From a virus, in the IMG/VR virus record IMGVR_UViG_3300043450_000234, positions 1 through 40,522 of that record: a DNA stretch of 40,522 nucleotides; one strand, given 5' to 3'. Shown piece after piece: positions 31,611 through 39,477 of the stretch (positions are counted from its first letter, which is position 1; every line of letters starts with the position of its first letter). The position numbers and the translations under genes are program-made. A model generated the notes under the pieces. The model saw nothing but the letters and a program-made list of their open reading frames with translations, did no database searches and was not told where the DNA came from.

Positions 31611-33691
31611 CACTGACCTCCCGACAAATTCGTGCGCGGACCCATGTCGCCGCTGGCACCGGTGCCCGCCTGCCCGCCTTGGGCGTCGGCTGCTGCACCC
31701 ATGCCCCCGTGACCGGGAACACCCTGTGCGAGGGCCATGGCCTGGGCCTGCTTCTGCATCCCGTCGAGCTGCTCCTCGCTCGGAACGATCTCTTCGCCGG
31801 ACATCCCGATGGTCGTCGCCACGCTGCGCAGGATCGCCGCGCGCCCCTTGGGTCCGACGATCTGGGCGTCGATGGGGTTGGCCGTGATCTGGAGGAACTC
31901 GAGCTGGCGGGCGCGCTGGGTCTCTTTCTGGACCGCCACCGACACGCCGAGGACGCGGACCTTCTCGTCCCCGTTCAGCATCCCGTTCTGGTCGGTCAGC
32001 ATGACCATGTCGAACAGGGTCGAGAGCAGCGGCTCCAGCACGTCGCGGTCGATGTTCGCCGCCACGGTCTGGAGAATCTTCGAGGCGTTGCCCATGAGCA
32101 TGGCGAGGCCCGAGGCTGTGCGCCCCGCGCCGCCGACTGCGCCCGCACCCGAGAGGTACTTCGGAATGGCCGAGAGCTCGTCCGCCATGTTGACGAACTG
32201 CTGGTAGACCCCGAGGAGCTCCTGCGCGTTGGAGCTCGGCTGGAAGAAGCTGATCGGCTGAGTGCCGTTGTTCCCCATGGGATCGGTGACCACATGCCAC
32301 CGCTTCCACGGATACAGCTCGTCGCCGTCCTCGTTGTCACCGAGGCGGTCGTCGTTGACGATGACCTGCGGGCCGGAGGCGATGGACAGGTTGTTGACCA
32401 GGGCGCGCAGCGTAGCGTTCCCGGCTTCCTGGATGTCGTTCAGGATGTCCGGCAGGCCGTTGCCCACCGGGGTGCCCGGCACCTTCTCGAAGCTCGTGAT
32501 GAAGTACGGATGGCGCTTGCGCGGGCTCGGCGCGAGCTGGACCTTGATGACGTACCGGCCCACCAGCCACGCCTGCACGAAGTAGTCGCGCACCGGGTCG
32601 GGGATGAGCTTCTCGTCCATCCCGTACTCGATCAGCATCGAGCCTTGGACGTTGCCGGTGTACTCGAGGCAGGTGATCAGCCCCGAGTCGTTCATCTGCG
32701 GATTCTCGCGGCTTTCCTGCTCGGCGCGCTCGGCATCCGTCTCGTCAATGTCGTCGACAAGACCACCCTGCCCGAAGAGGGTCAGGATTTCGCGAATGGC
32801 TTCGTGGTTGTAGCCCGGCAGGTCGAGGAGGTCGTTGAGGTCCGCGCGGGTCAGGCGCGTGCGCTCGATGACGGCAGCGTCCTCGATGTCGGAGACGCCG
32901 GGCGTCCACCAGACGTCGAAGGGCGACACGCGCGTCCAGGTGAGCTTCGGCACCTGCTTGATGGTGGCCTGGTTACCTTCCCAGGTAACGACCGGCAGGA
33001 TGCGGACGACCGGACCCTTGATGCAGGCAAAGGGGAACAGCGGCAGGTCGGTGATGAACTCGGCCAGCGCCTTGTAGAAGCCGCCCTCTTTCAGGATCTC
33101 GTCCAGCTTGTCTTCGGCGACGCGGGCACCCTGCTCGGCGCGCTTCTTCGACGCCTGCCTTGCGTTCTCCACAAGCTGCATCGTGCGGTCGCGGATGGTG
33201 TCGATGTCGGCGTCCTGACCCATCGCAGCCATGGACTGGATTTCGGCCTGCACGAGCTGGTTGATCGAGTCGAGGATCGACTGCGGAATCTTCGGATCGT
33301 CCGAGGCGTCAAGACCCCAAGGACGATCCGGTGACAGGTACACGTCGCGGAGGAGGGACGACGCGCCCCGGCACTTCATGGCGACGATGCGAGCGTAGAT
33401 CTCGCTGCCGCCGAATTTCTTGATCTCCTGGAGCTTGCCCGCGTCGTACTGGCCGTTGAAGACGCGCAGCGCGTTCAGAAGACGATGCGACCACCCGGCT
33501 CCCGCGCCATTCCGATGGCGGCGCCAGGTGTCGTACTCGCGGCGAATGAAGCCCGCCAAATTCGAGAGATCGGCGCTGGAGCTCTGCGCTGCGGCCTGCG
33601 AGGCGGCAAGCTCTTCGTCCCGAGCGCGGATAGCCGCGTCGAGTTGTTTTGGTCCGACAACGCGCAGGACTGCGCCCAGTGCTTCTGCCAT
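31610..33691 (-). CDS. Portal protein
   Basis: 693 residues, the size of P22-type podovirus portals. Signs are the N-terminal helical part, FGGSEIYARIVAMKCRGASS, SPFDVWWTPGVSDIEDAAVI with WWTPG as in portal wing domains, an aromatic-rich ring region (RKRHPYFITSFEKVPGTPVG, then NGLPDILNDIQEAGNATLRA) and SGAGAVGGAGRTASGLAMLM before a Gly/Gln-rich tail. It starts the long leftward block and diverges from the small terminase gene. It forms the DNA channel and the docking ring for terminase. Confidence 0.86.
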   Translation of the reverse strand: MAEALGAVLRVVGPKQLDAAIRARDEELAASQAAAQSSSADLSNLAGFIRREYDTWRRHRNGAGAGWSHRLLNALRVFNGQYDAGKLQEIKKFGGSEIYARIVAMKCRGASSLLRDVYLSPDRPWGLDASDDPKIPQSILDSINQLVQAEIQSMAAMGQDADIDTIRDRTMQLVENARQASKKRAEQGARVAEDKLDEILKEGGFYKALAEFITDLPLFPFACIKGPVVRILPVVTWEGNQATIKQVPKLTWTRVSPFDVWWTPGVSDIEDAAVIERTRLTRADLNDLLDLPGYNHEAIREILTLFGQGGLVDDIDETDAERAEQESRENPQMNDSGLITCLEYTGNVQGSMLIEYGMDEKLIPDPVRDYFVQAWLVGRYVIKVQLAPSPRKRHPYFITSFEKVPGTPVGNGLPDILNDIQEAGNATLRALVNNLSIASGPQVIVNDDRLGDNEDGDELYPWKRWHVVTDPMGNNGTQPISFFQPSSNAQELLGVYQQFVNMADELSAIPKYLSGAGAVGGAGRTASGLAMLMGNASKILQTVAANIDRDVLEPLLSTLFDMVMLTDQNGMLNGDEKVRVLGVSVAVQKETQRARQLEFLQITANPIDAQIVGPKGRAAILRSVATTIGMSGEEIVPSEEQLDGMQKQAQAMALAQGVPGHGGMGAAADAQGGQAGTGASGDMGPRTNLSGGQ
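32972..32989. repeat. Dispersed palindrome, copy 28
   Basis: GTTACCTTCCCAGGTAAC; perfect arms of seven; read V-T-W-E-G-N in the portal. Confidence 0.85.
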
Positions 33692-33778
33692 GAGAAGGTT
33701 CCTGCTCTCGACGATCTACCACTAGATACAGTAATAGTGGGGTGTAACGCAACTATTCCTCAACAGGAGAGGAGAAGC
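33692..33778. promoter_or_regulatory. Divergent control region between portal and small terminase
   Basis: 87 bp serve both the leftward late block and the rightward terminase genes. A six-base inverted repeat, CCACTA (33719-33724) and TAGTGG (33735-33740) with ten bases between, could be an operator. It is AT-richer than its surroundings (GATACAGTAATAG). GGAGAGGAGAAG before 33779 is the small terminase ribosome binding site. No convincing sigma70 pair is seen, so a phage-specific activator may be needed. Confidence 0.4.
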
Positions 33779-34252
33779 ATGACAGCGATTACTCCGAAAC
33801 CGCCGAGTTTTCATGATGCGACCCTCCTGAAACTCGCCCGCGAGATTGCGATGGACATTCGGCCCATCGAAGCAGTTCTCGAAACGCACGGGGTCACCCA
33901 GTCGCGCTGGGACAAAATCCAGACGCTTCCGGTGTTCCAGAGCTACCTCCGGCAGTGCCTCGAGGAATGGAACAGCGCCACGAACACGCAGGAGCGCGTC
34001 CGGCTCAAGGCGCTGTCGATGGTCGAGGAGTCGCTGCCCGAGTTCTACGCGCGGATGCACGACTCCGGCGAGAACCTGACCGCCAAGACCGAGCTCCTGA
34101 AGACCATCGCCAAGTTCGCGGGCGTCGGCGGAGCGGTCGAGACAGCCGGTACCGGCGAGCGGCTGACCGTGACGATCAACCTTGGCGCGGACCAGCAGCT
34201 CAAGATCGAGCGCGATGTTACCCCGCAGGTAATCGAAGGAGAGGCGCTGTGA
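33779..34252 (+). CDS. terS: Terminase small subunit
   Basis: 157 residues from the ATG at 33779, which has GGAGAGGAG upstream; the open frame extends left over the portal start but without support. An N-terminal DNA-binding module (LLKLAREIAMDIRPIEAVLE, then THGVTQSRWDKIQTLPVF) is followed by a helical oligomer part (TQERVRLKALSMVEESLPEF) and a short beta C-terminus (GERLTVTINLGADQQLKIER). The DNA-binding module marks packaging sites; large terminase follows two genes later. A 17-bp palindrome copy lies near the end. Confidence 0.8.
   Translation: MTAITPKPPSFHDATLLKLAREIAMDIRPIEAVLETHGVTQSRWDKIQTLPVFQSYLRQCLEEWNSATNTQERVRLKALSMVEESLPEFYARMHDSGENLTAKTELLKTIAKFAGVGGAVETAGTGERLTVTINLGADQQLKIERDVTPQVIEGEAL
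34217..34233. repeat. Dispersed palindrome, copy 29
   Basis: GTTACCCCGCAGGTAAT; 17 bp, one mismatch; read V-T-P-Q-V-I near the small terminase end. Confidence 0.7.
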
Positions 34253-34479
34253 ACGACGACATCGCCGACGAGTCCGACGATCTCGACGTCATGGCCATTC
34301 ATTACAAGGACGCGAAGGCCGTCCTGACCTGCGGGTGCCATGTTCCGGTGACGCATTGGTTCGATTGGCAGGGCTTCGACTGCGAGGCCAAGGACGCGCT
34401 CACCTGCGTCTGCGGCGACGAGGAGCACGGCTGGTTCGTGCTCGACCTCGGCAACTTTGATCATGCGACGGTGCACTGA
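34249..34479 (+). CDS. Small Asp/Cys-rich hypothetical protein
   Basis: 76 residues from a GTG overlapping the small terminase stop (GTGA); the in-frame ATG at 34291 is the alternative start. It is acidic and has a Cys/His set (TCGCHVPVTHW, CEAKDALTCVCGDEEHGW) that could bind a metal. Coupling to both terminase genes suggests a packaging-related accessory role, without a known family. Confidence 0.6.
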   Translation: MNDDIADESDDLDVMAIHYKDAKAVLTCGCHVPVTHWFDWQGFDCEAKDALTCVCGDEEHGWFVLDLGNFDHATVH

Positions 34480-34712
34480 TGGGAGAGATCACGAAGTTCT
34501 ATCCGAAGGACGCCGCCAAGGACGCGGACAACGTCCTCGAGCAAGCCCTCGGCGTCTACGACGAGGTGCTGGTGATTGGCTGGCGCAAGGGCGACGGCGA
34601 GTTGGACGCCCGCGCCACGCTGGGGCTGAAGGACGGCGGCGACGTCCTATGGCTGATCGAGAAGCTCAAATTCAACCTTCTCGCCGGTGTCTACCAGGGA
34701 GAGCCCGACTGA
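34479..34712 (+). CDS. Small hypothetical protein between terminase genes
   Basis: 77 residues: MGEITKFYPKDAAKDADNVL at the start, a strand region (YDEVLVIGWRKGDGELDARA) and a helix-like end (VLWLIEKLKFNLLAGVYQGE). It overlaps neighbours by one base on each side (TGATG). The fold type recalls small alpha-beta phage proteins often next to terminases; no function can be given. Confidence 0.65.
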   Translation: MGEITKFYPKDAAKDADNVLEQALGVYDEVLVIGWRKGDGELDARATLGLKDGGDVLWLIEKLKFNLLAGVYQGEPD

Positions 34713-36160
34713 TGGTCGCGATCAACTACACCGCCCCGCCCACCTGCGCCCGCTTCATGAAGAGCCAGAGCTTCGGGCGCCTCATCGCCGGGCCGGTCGG
34801 CTCGGGCAAGACCACGGCGTGCCTCTTCGAGCTGTTCCGGCGTGCGCTTGAGCAGCATCCGGCCCCGGACGGCCTGCGCTACACGCGCTTCGCCATCGTG
34901 CGGCAGACCTTGAAGCAGCTCAAGGACACCGTCCTGAAGGACATCCTCGACTGGCTGAAGGGCGTGGCCACCTACAAGGTCACGGACAACACGATCTACG
35001 TCCAGTTCGGCGACGTGCGATCCGAGTGGGTTCTGATCCCTCTCGACAACCCGGAAGACCAGGCCCGCCTGCTCTCCATGCAGCTCACCGGCGCGTGGAT
35101 GTCGGAGTGCATCGAGATGGACGTCGCGCTGATCAGCCCGCTCGCTGGCCGCTGCGGACGCTACCCGGGCGCGACTCTGGGCGGCTGCACCTGGATGGGC
35201 ATCATCGCCGACACCAACATGCCCTCCGAGGGCTCGGCCTGGCATAAGTTCATGGAGCTCGAGATCCCCGCCGACTGGCAGATCTTCATCCAGCCGGGCG
35301 GCATGGACGACGACGCCGAGAACCTCGAGTGGCTGACCCAGACCCCCGACACGCTGCTCCTGCCGTCCACGGATGAGCGGCGGCGCGATCAGGGGCGGGA
35401 GTACTACAAGCGGTTCATCCGCTCGAACTCCCCCGACTGGTGCAAGCGGTACGTCCACGCCCAGTTCGGCGACGACCCGTCGGGCTCGGCCGTGTTCCGC
35501 GAGTCCTTCAAGCAGCACTGGCATGTGGTGGACGAACTCGAGCCGATCTCGTCCTACCCGCTGATCGTCGGCCTCGACTTCGGGCGCGACCCCTGCGCGG
35601 TCATCTGCCAGCCCGATCACAGGGGGCGGCTTCTGGTCCTCGAGGAGGTCATCGCCGAGGACATCGGTCTGGAGCTCCAGCTCCAGCGTGCGATCAAGCC
35701 CGCGCTCATGCAGGAACGCTACATCGGCAAGAGCGTGTACATCGTGGGTGACCCCGCCGGACGCCAGCGGTCGACCCTCTACGAGGAGACGTCCTTCGAC
35801 CTGATCAAGCGCGAGGGGCTGATGGCCTACCCTGCCCCGACCAACGACATCGCCAAGCGCATCAACGCAGTCGAGAGCTGGCTGCTGGGCTCACGGGACG
35901 GCGGACCGGCCATGCTGATCGACCGGGAACGCTGCCCCACGCTCGTGCGCGCCTTGTCCGGCGGCTACCGGTATGGTCGCACGCGCGGTGGCCAGCGCAA
36001 GCCGCTGCCAGACAAGAACGAGTACAGCCACGTCATGGACGCCTTCCAGTACGCCTGCTCTGCGGCCCACGGCGGGATGACGGACATGATCGCCAACCGC
36101 ATGAGCCGCCGCCACAGGGGTGGCGACCGCCAGCGGATTACCGCCTCGGCCTGGACGTAA
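34712..36160 (+). CDS. terL: Terminase large subunit
   Basis: 482 residues from the ATG at 34712. The ATPase has a Walker A GPVGSGKTT (27-35) and a Walker B-like LTGAWMSEC (125-133) with E132 as the likely catalytic acid. The nuclease has LIVGLDFGRDP with D289, IVGDPAG with D347 and HVMDAFQY with D443, the three acidic residues of the RNase H-like fold. It pumps DNA into the head through the portal and cuts concatemers. The stop codon lies in a palindrome copy, and the last 23 bp overlap the convergent excisionase-like gene. Confidence 0.88.
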   Translation: MVAINYTAPPTCARFMKSQSFGRLIAGPVGSGKTTACLFELFRRALEQHPAPDGLRYTRFAIVRQTLKQLKDTVLKDILDWLKGVATYKVTDNTIYVQFGDVRSEWVLIPLDNPEDQARLLSMQLTGAWMSECIEMDVALISPLAGRCGRYPGATLGGCTWMGIIADTNMPSEGSAWHKFMELEIPADWQIFIQPGGMDDDAENLEWLTQTPDTLLLPSTDERRRDQGREYYKRFIRSNSPDWCKRYVHAQFGDDPSGSAVFRESFKQHWHVVDELEPISSYPLIVGLDFGRDPCAVICQPDHRGRLLVLEEVIAEDIGLELQLQRAIKPALMQERYIGKSVYIVGDPAGRQRSTLYEETSFDLIKREGLMAYPAPTNDIAKRINAVESWLLGSRDGGPAMLIDRERCPTLVRALSGGYRYGRTRGGQRKPLPDKNEYSHVMDAFQYACSAAHGGMTDMIANRMSRRHRGGDRQRITASAWT

Positions 36161-36371
36161 CCTCGGGGGTAACGCGCACGACTGGCACGACATTGCGCTC
36201 GAGCCAGTCCTGCACGTCCTTCTCGCGGTACATCACGTTCTTCCCGCATTTCACGAAATCCGGCCCCTGCTTGAGCCGCCGCCACTCGCGCAACGTCTCA
36301 ACGCTCAGGTCCAGTGTCCCAGCCAACTCGTCAGCCGTGATCAGTCCCAACCTGCTACGCAACCGCTCCAT
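36138..36371 (-). CDS. xis: Excisionase-like HTH protein
   Basis: 77 residues from the ATG at 36371, which has GGGGGCGGA upstream. LITADELAGTLDLSVETLRE (10-29) is a winged-helix/MerR-type helix-turn-helix, and KCGKNVMYREKDVQDWLERN is the wing and last helix, the pattern of helix_turn_helix_17/excisionase proteins. Next to an integrase on the same strand, it probably directs excision or controls the integrase. An alternative is a small Cro-like regulator. Its C-terminal coding part overlaps the end of large terminase. Confidence 0.7.
   Translation of the reverse strand: MERLRSRLGLITADELAGTLDLSVETLREWRRLKQGPDFVKCGKNVMYREKDVQDWLERNVVPVVRVTPEVTSRPRR
36157..36173. repeat. Dispersed palindrome, copy 30 (gene-end overlap)
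   Basis: GTAACCTCGGGGGTAAC; one mismatch, which creates the TAA stop of large terminase; on the other strand it reads V-T-P-E-V-T in the excisionase-like protein. Confidence 0.7.
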
Positions 36372-36448
36372 GATCCGCCCCCATTGACGCCGGGAAACAT
36401 GGGTAAGGTGCGGCTCTGAGTCAAGATTACGGTAATATTTGCAATAGG
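36372..36448. promoter_or_regulatory. Short intergenic region between integrase and excisionase-like gene
   Basis: 77 bp, AT-richer than its neighbours, with the small palindrome ATTACGGTAAT (36426-36436). The minus-strand pair TTGCAC and TATTAC with 17 bases between them starts inside the integrase end and is a weak promoter candidate for the excisionase-like gene. The small palindrome overlaps that pair and could be an operator. Confidence 0.35.
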
Positions 36449-37486
36449 TTATCGGTGCAAAGTTACAGGATTGATGTGAGTGTATCTCTTCAAATTTTTC
36501 CAAGACCGATGGCCCGATACAACTGCAACCTGTTCGATCCGATAACCCGCCTCGAACAATCTGGAGATGCCATCATGCCGCAGGTCATGAAAACGCAGGT
36601 CGGGAATCTTCATTCCGACGACGGCTACTCCGAACGCCTGCGAGATGGTGCTTTTGCCATAAGGGAAAACCCTACCCCGGCTCCGGAAAGCACTATTGGC
36701 TTTGCTTATGAGCTCGCACGGGTCAACCACGTTACCCCTATAGGTAACCGGTCCAACGAGCAGTGGGACACGGTCATCTCGCCCAGTTTGGGTCGTCGGG
36801 TCTTTGCGATTCCTGATCCAGATCGTCCGGGATTTCTGATCGTAGTCCTCCCAGGTGATACCCAGGATCTCGCCAAGCCGCATCGTTGTGCAGATGGCGA
36901 AGAGCACGATGTCCATCATCGGCACGCTGGAGCGCGGCCGGTCGTGGAACCACTCCTCGAGCCGCATGAGCTCGTCCTCCGTGGGGCGCCGCGTGCGCTC
37001 CTCCGGGTCATCGACCACGCCCATCACGCGCAATGATTTGATGGTGGCGGTAACGGCAGCGCGGGCGCGCATCGCTTCCTCGTTCTCGCAGAGGACTGCG
37101 CCGTGCTCGATGGCCGTGCCCAGATACGAGAGCTCCTGGAGGATCGTCGCGGGGCCAACCCCGTCGCGGGCGCGCGTCGCAGCATAGTCGGAGACGGCCC
37201 GCGTGCCGATCTCTGTCATCCGCCATTCGCCCCAGTATTCGAGGAGACGAGCCATGACATGCTGCTTGGTGCGCCCGCCGGGCCGACTCATGCGAGCGTA
37301 TTCGCTGTACAGCTCTCTGTACATGAGATGCGGATTCTTGGAGGAAGTCTTGTGCAGCGCCTCTTCCTGACTTCGCGCCCAGATTACGGCCTCGTTCTTG
37401 GTGCGAAAGATCTTGGAAACGGCAGGCTTATCCTTGAGGCGCACCTGAGCACGCCAGCCGGAGCTGATCTTGTAGATGGATGCCAT
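36449..37486 (-). CDS. int: Tyrosine integrase
   Basis: 345 residues. An N-terminal arm-binding-like part (MASIYKISSGWRAQVRLKDK) and a core-binding helical part precede the catalytic domain. Catalytic residues are visible: R203 in TMRLGE, H300 and R303 in HDLRHDG, H326 in GHRSWKN and the nucleophile Y335 in LKRYTH; K228 is a candidate. It would carry out integration and excision with the adjacent excisionase-like protein. AGGGAAG precedes the ATG and a strong promoter lies upstream. One palindrome copy (V-T-Y-R-G-N) is inside. Confidence 0.88.
   Translation of the reverse strand: MASIYKISSGWRAQVRLKDKPAVSKIFRTKNEAVIWARSQEEALHKTSSKNPHLMYRELYSEYARMSRPGGRTKQHVMARLLEYWGEWRMTEIGTRAVSDYAATRARDGVGPATILQELSYLGTAIEHGAVLCENEEAMRARAAVTATIKSLRVMGVVDDPEERTRRPTEDELMRLEEWFHDRPRSSVPMMDIVLFAICTTMRLGEILGITWEDYDQKSRTIWIRNRKDPTTQTGRDDRVPLLVGPVTYRGNVVDPCELISKANSAFRSRGRVFPYGKSTISQAFGVAVVGMKIPDLRFHDLRHDGISRLFEAGYRIEQVAVVSGHRSWKNLKRYTHINPVTLHR
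36731..36748. repeat. Dispersed palindrome, copy 31
   Basis: GTTACCCCTATAGGTAAC; perfect arms; read V-T-Y-R-G-N in the integrase catalytic domain. Confidence 0.85.
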
Positions 37487-37531
37487 GGCTTCCCTGTGCA
37501 GTCCGTGTGCACTGAATGTGGCGGGAAACCG

Positions 37532-37560
37532 ACATTATCCATGTCGCAAACGGGTGTCAA
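37532..37560 (-). promoter_or_regulatory. Sigma70-type promoter for integrase
   Basis: On the minus strand, TTGACA (37560-37555) and TAATGT (37537-37532) are separated by 17 bases. The -35 box is consensus and the -10 box matches at four of six. The leader to the integrase ATG at 37486 would be about 40 bases and contains two TGTGCA words (37496 and 37506 areas) that could be protein-binding sites. Confidence 0.65.
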
Positions 37561-37649
37561 ACCGCGTTGGTAATCTTGTAACTAACTGATAACTCAACGG
37601 TTTTTCCCGGTTCTCAGCCTTCGCCCGAGAGCGGCGGAATAAATGCGAA

Positions 37650-37666
37650 GCCCATGTCCCATGGGC
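37650..37666. repeat. Inverted repeat upstream of integrase
   Basis: Perfect arms GCCCATG and CATGGGC around TCC. It lies between the integrase promoter and the terminator of the rightmost leftward block. It could be an operator, part of the attachment region, or a second hairpin; the sequence does not decide. Confidence 0.5.
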
Positions 37667-37674
37667 GCAATAAA

Positions 37675-37704
37675 ATAACCCGGCCAGTTACCTAGCCAGG
37701 TTAT
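37675..37704 (-). terminator. Rho-independent terminator after the right-hand fibre block
   Basis: Read on the minus strand, ATAACCTGGC and GCCGGGTTAT form a ten-base stem (one G-U pair) with a ten-base loop, followed by TTTATT. It stands 18 bases after the stop of the BppU-like gene and would keep fibre transcription out of integrase. The loop and one stem arm contain a degenerate palindrome copy (37687-37704). Confidence 0.65.
37687..37704. repeat. Dispersed palindrome, degenerate copy 32 (intergenic)
   Basis: GTTACCTAGCCAGGTTAT; two mismatches; forms the loop and one arm of the terminator hairpin. Confidence 0.55.
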
Positions 37705-37722
37705 GGTGCAATTTCTGTGCAC

Positions 37723-38064
37723 TCAGGCCGCGTCTTCGGGGATCACGACCGTGATGAAGTTGACGCTTGCCGTCTTCGCTTTCGGGAAGGTTTCGATGGT
37801 GCCATTGGCAAAGGTCACCTCGAACTCGCCCTCATGCTCGCCAGCGACGGCCGTATCCCCGACGCGCCAGGCGAAGCGTACCACGCCGGTGTTTGCGTCG
37901 ACGACGGTGGCCGGGGCGCGGGAGACGAGGACAGTGCCATCCTCGCCGCGCATGTTGAAGACCACAGTCGCGCCCACCAGCGAAACAGGCGTCTTCTTTG
38001 CGTCGAGAAGCTGGACCTCGAGGAGCGGGCCAGTGTCATTGCGTTTGATCAGAAATTCAGCCAT
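37723..38064 (-). CDS. BppU N-terminal-like baseplate/fibre protein
   Basis: 113 residues. EFLIKRNDTGPLLEVQLLDA, TPVSLVGATVVFNMRGEDGT and VVRFAWRVGDTAVAGEHEGE match the single beta-sandwich of BppU-type upper baseplate proteins (a start with R-x-D-T-x-P and a GATV-x-F core). It is short, being just the one domain. It lies last in the right-hand fibre block, before the terminator, and probably attaches or decorates tail fibres. Confidence 0.72.
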   Translation of the reverse strand: MAEFLIKRNDTGPLLEVQLLDAKKTPVSLVGATVVFNMRGEDGTVLVSRAPATVVDANTGVVRFAWRVGDTAVAGEHEGEFEVTFANGTIETFPKAKTASVNFITVVIPEDAA

Positions 38065-38065
38065 G

Positions 38066-39475
38066 TCACGACCCGTTGCTGACGATTGCGATGTAGTTGG
38101 GAGTGCTCTTCAGCAATACGCTCCCGGGCTTTTCAGTCAAGATCTCAGCGGAGGAAGACCCACCGCCGGAGAACTCAACGCTTCCTGCGCCACCGGACAG
38201 AAGAATGACCGGGTATTCGCTGGCCCCCTCGAAGTCTGCCTCCGTCGCCCCGGACGAAAACAGCACCGAGCAAGAGGAATCCTCGCCCAGCCGGATCGTC
38301 CGACCCACGCTGACGCGAATACCTGCGGAGGTAACCGACAGCCCCAAAACAGGGGCGGCAACGCCTCGAATCGGGGCAATGGCGCTCGCCGCACCAGTGA
38401 GCGACAGGTTGCCAGTGGCCTGAGCTTGAGCCAGTGCACGCGCAACGGCGGCGCCGCTCAGAGTAACGGCACCAGCGACGGCGCCCCGGTTCAGCACCGT
38501 GCCTTGGAGCGATGGTGCGATGGTGAACTGGAGCGCGGCGTTACCTGTCAGGGTAACCTTGCCAGCGGACGAACCCGACAGCGCAACGGTGGGGGTGGCA
38601 GACCCGCGCACCACCAGGAGCCCGGCAGAGGTGCCGGTGATCGCCAGCACTGCGGTGGCTGCACCCGTGGCAGGGCAAGTTCCCGACGACGCCCCGGTGA
38701 TGTCCAGCGACGAGTCGGCGGACGCCTCGACGAGGACGGCAGCAGTGGACTGACCGTCGACGTCCAGGGTGCCGTCGACCACGACTCTGGTGGTCACATC
38801 GGCGATGGCAGACCCGGTGAATCCGACGGACCCGGAGGCGACAGCGAGTAGAGCCACCCGCCCCGTCGCCGCGAGCGAGATGTCCAGAGCGCCCGTCGCC
38901 GAGCCGGTAAGTCGGACAGCGCCCGTTGCCGTGGGCGTGACGTCGATGGTCGTGGCGAGCGCGCCGCTGATCGGGTTGGTGGCCGTAGCCTCCCCCGACA
39001 GCTCGAGATCCAGATCGATGTACCCCGAGACGTCGACAGCGGCGCCTGCGGAGCCCGTGACCTCCAGGGCGCCCGAGGAGTCGGCGAGGACGTACACAGC
39101 CGCGCTGGCACCGCCCGCAATGGAGATGCCGCCGGAGGCCGCGCCAACGGCAAGCAGGCTGGCAGTGGCCTCGAGCCCGAACTCGATTTCGTCTTCTGCC
39201 GCCCCGGTGACGAGCACCGTACCCTCGGACAGCCCCGCAAGACCGACCTGGGCCTCGAGCGTCGCGATGATGGTCGGAAGCCCAGAGACGGCGCCCTCGG
39301 CCGAGCCCGTGAACCCGACCGAGCCATCCGCAGCAGCGAGCACCAGCACAGCGCCGGACGCAGAGCCCGTGAGTTCAAGCGTGCCAGTAGCCTGCCCCTG
39401 GATGGGGGTCTGCCCAGCCTCCGCCTCGATCAGATCGGCAAGCGGTGCTGATGCGAGGGGGGAAAAACCAAGCAT
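38066..39475 (-). CDS. Repetitive beta-rich fibre-like protein
   Basis: 469 residues from the ATG at 39475, two bases after the preceding stop. The start MLGFSPLASAPLADL is common on phage fibre-related proteins. Residues about 30-390 are many repeats of roughly 20 residues, such as GTLELTGSASGAVLVLAAAD and GAVRLTGSATGALDISLAAT, giving Ala/Gly/Thr/Val-rich beta strands. The last 90 residues differ (EYPVILLSGGAGSVEFSGGG). It has two palindrome copies. The protein is likely a shaft or surface fibre; host binding is a guess. Confidence 0.65.
   Translation of the reverse strand: MLGFSPLASAPLADLIEAEAGQTPIQGQATGTLELTGSASGAVLVLAAADGSVGFTGSAEGAVSGLPTIIATLEAQVGLAGLSEGTVLVTGAAEDEIEFGLEATASLLAVGAASGGISIAGGASAAVYVLADSSGALEVTGSAGAAVDVSGYIDLDLELSGEATATNPISGALATTIDVTPTATGAVRLTGSATGALDISLAATGRVALLAVASGSVGFTGSAIADVTTRVVVDGTLDVDGQSTAAVLVEASADSSLDITGASSGTCPATGAATAVLAITGTSAGLLVVRGSATPTVALSGSSAGKVTLTGNAALQFTIAPSLQGTVLNRGAVAGAVTLSGAAVARALAQAQATGNLSLTGAASAIAPIRGVAAPVLGLSVTSAGIRVSVGRTIRLGEDSSCSVLFSSGATEADFEGASEYPVILLSGGAGSVEFSGGGSSSAEILTEKPGSVLLKSTPNYIAIVSNGS
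38319..38336. repeat. Dispersed palindrome, degenerate copy 33
   Basis: AATACCTGCGGAGGTAAC; two mismatches; read V-T-S-A-G-I in the repetitive fibre-like protein. Position is good to about one base. Confidence 0.55.
38540..38557. repeat. Dispersed palindrome, copy 34
   Basis: GTTACCTGTCAGGGTAAC; perfect arms; read V-T-L-T-G-N. It is the rightmost copy seen; none was found in the last 2 kb. Confidence 0.85.
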
Positions 39476-39477
39476 GG

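Noticed and set aside
37487-37722. Attachment site (attP)
   Set aside because: Inverted repeats are present upstream of integrase, but no tRNA-like segment or repeated core could be identified, so no site is called.
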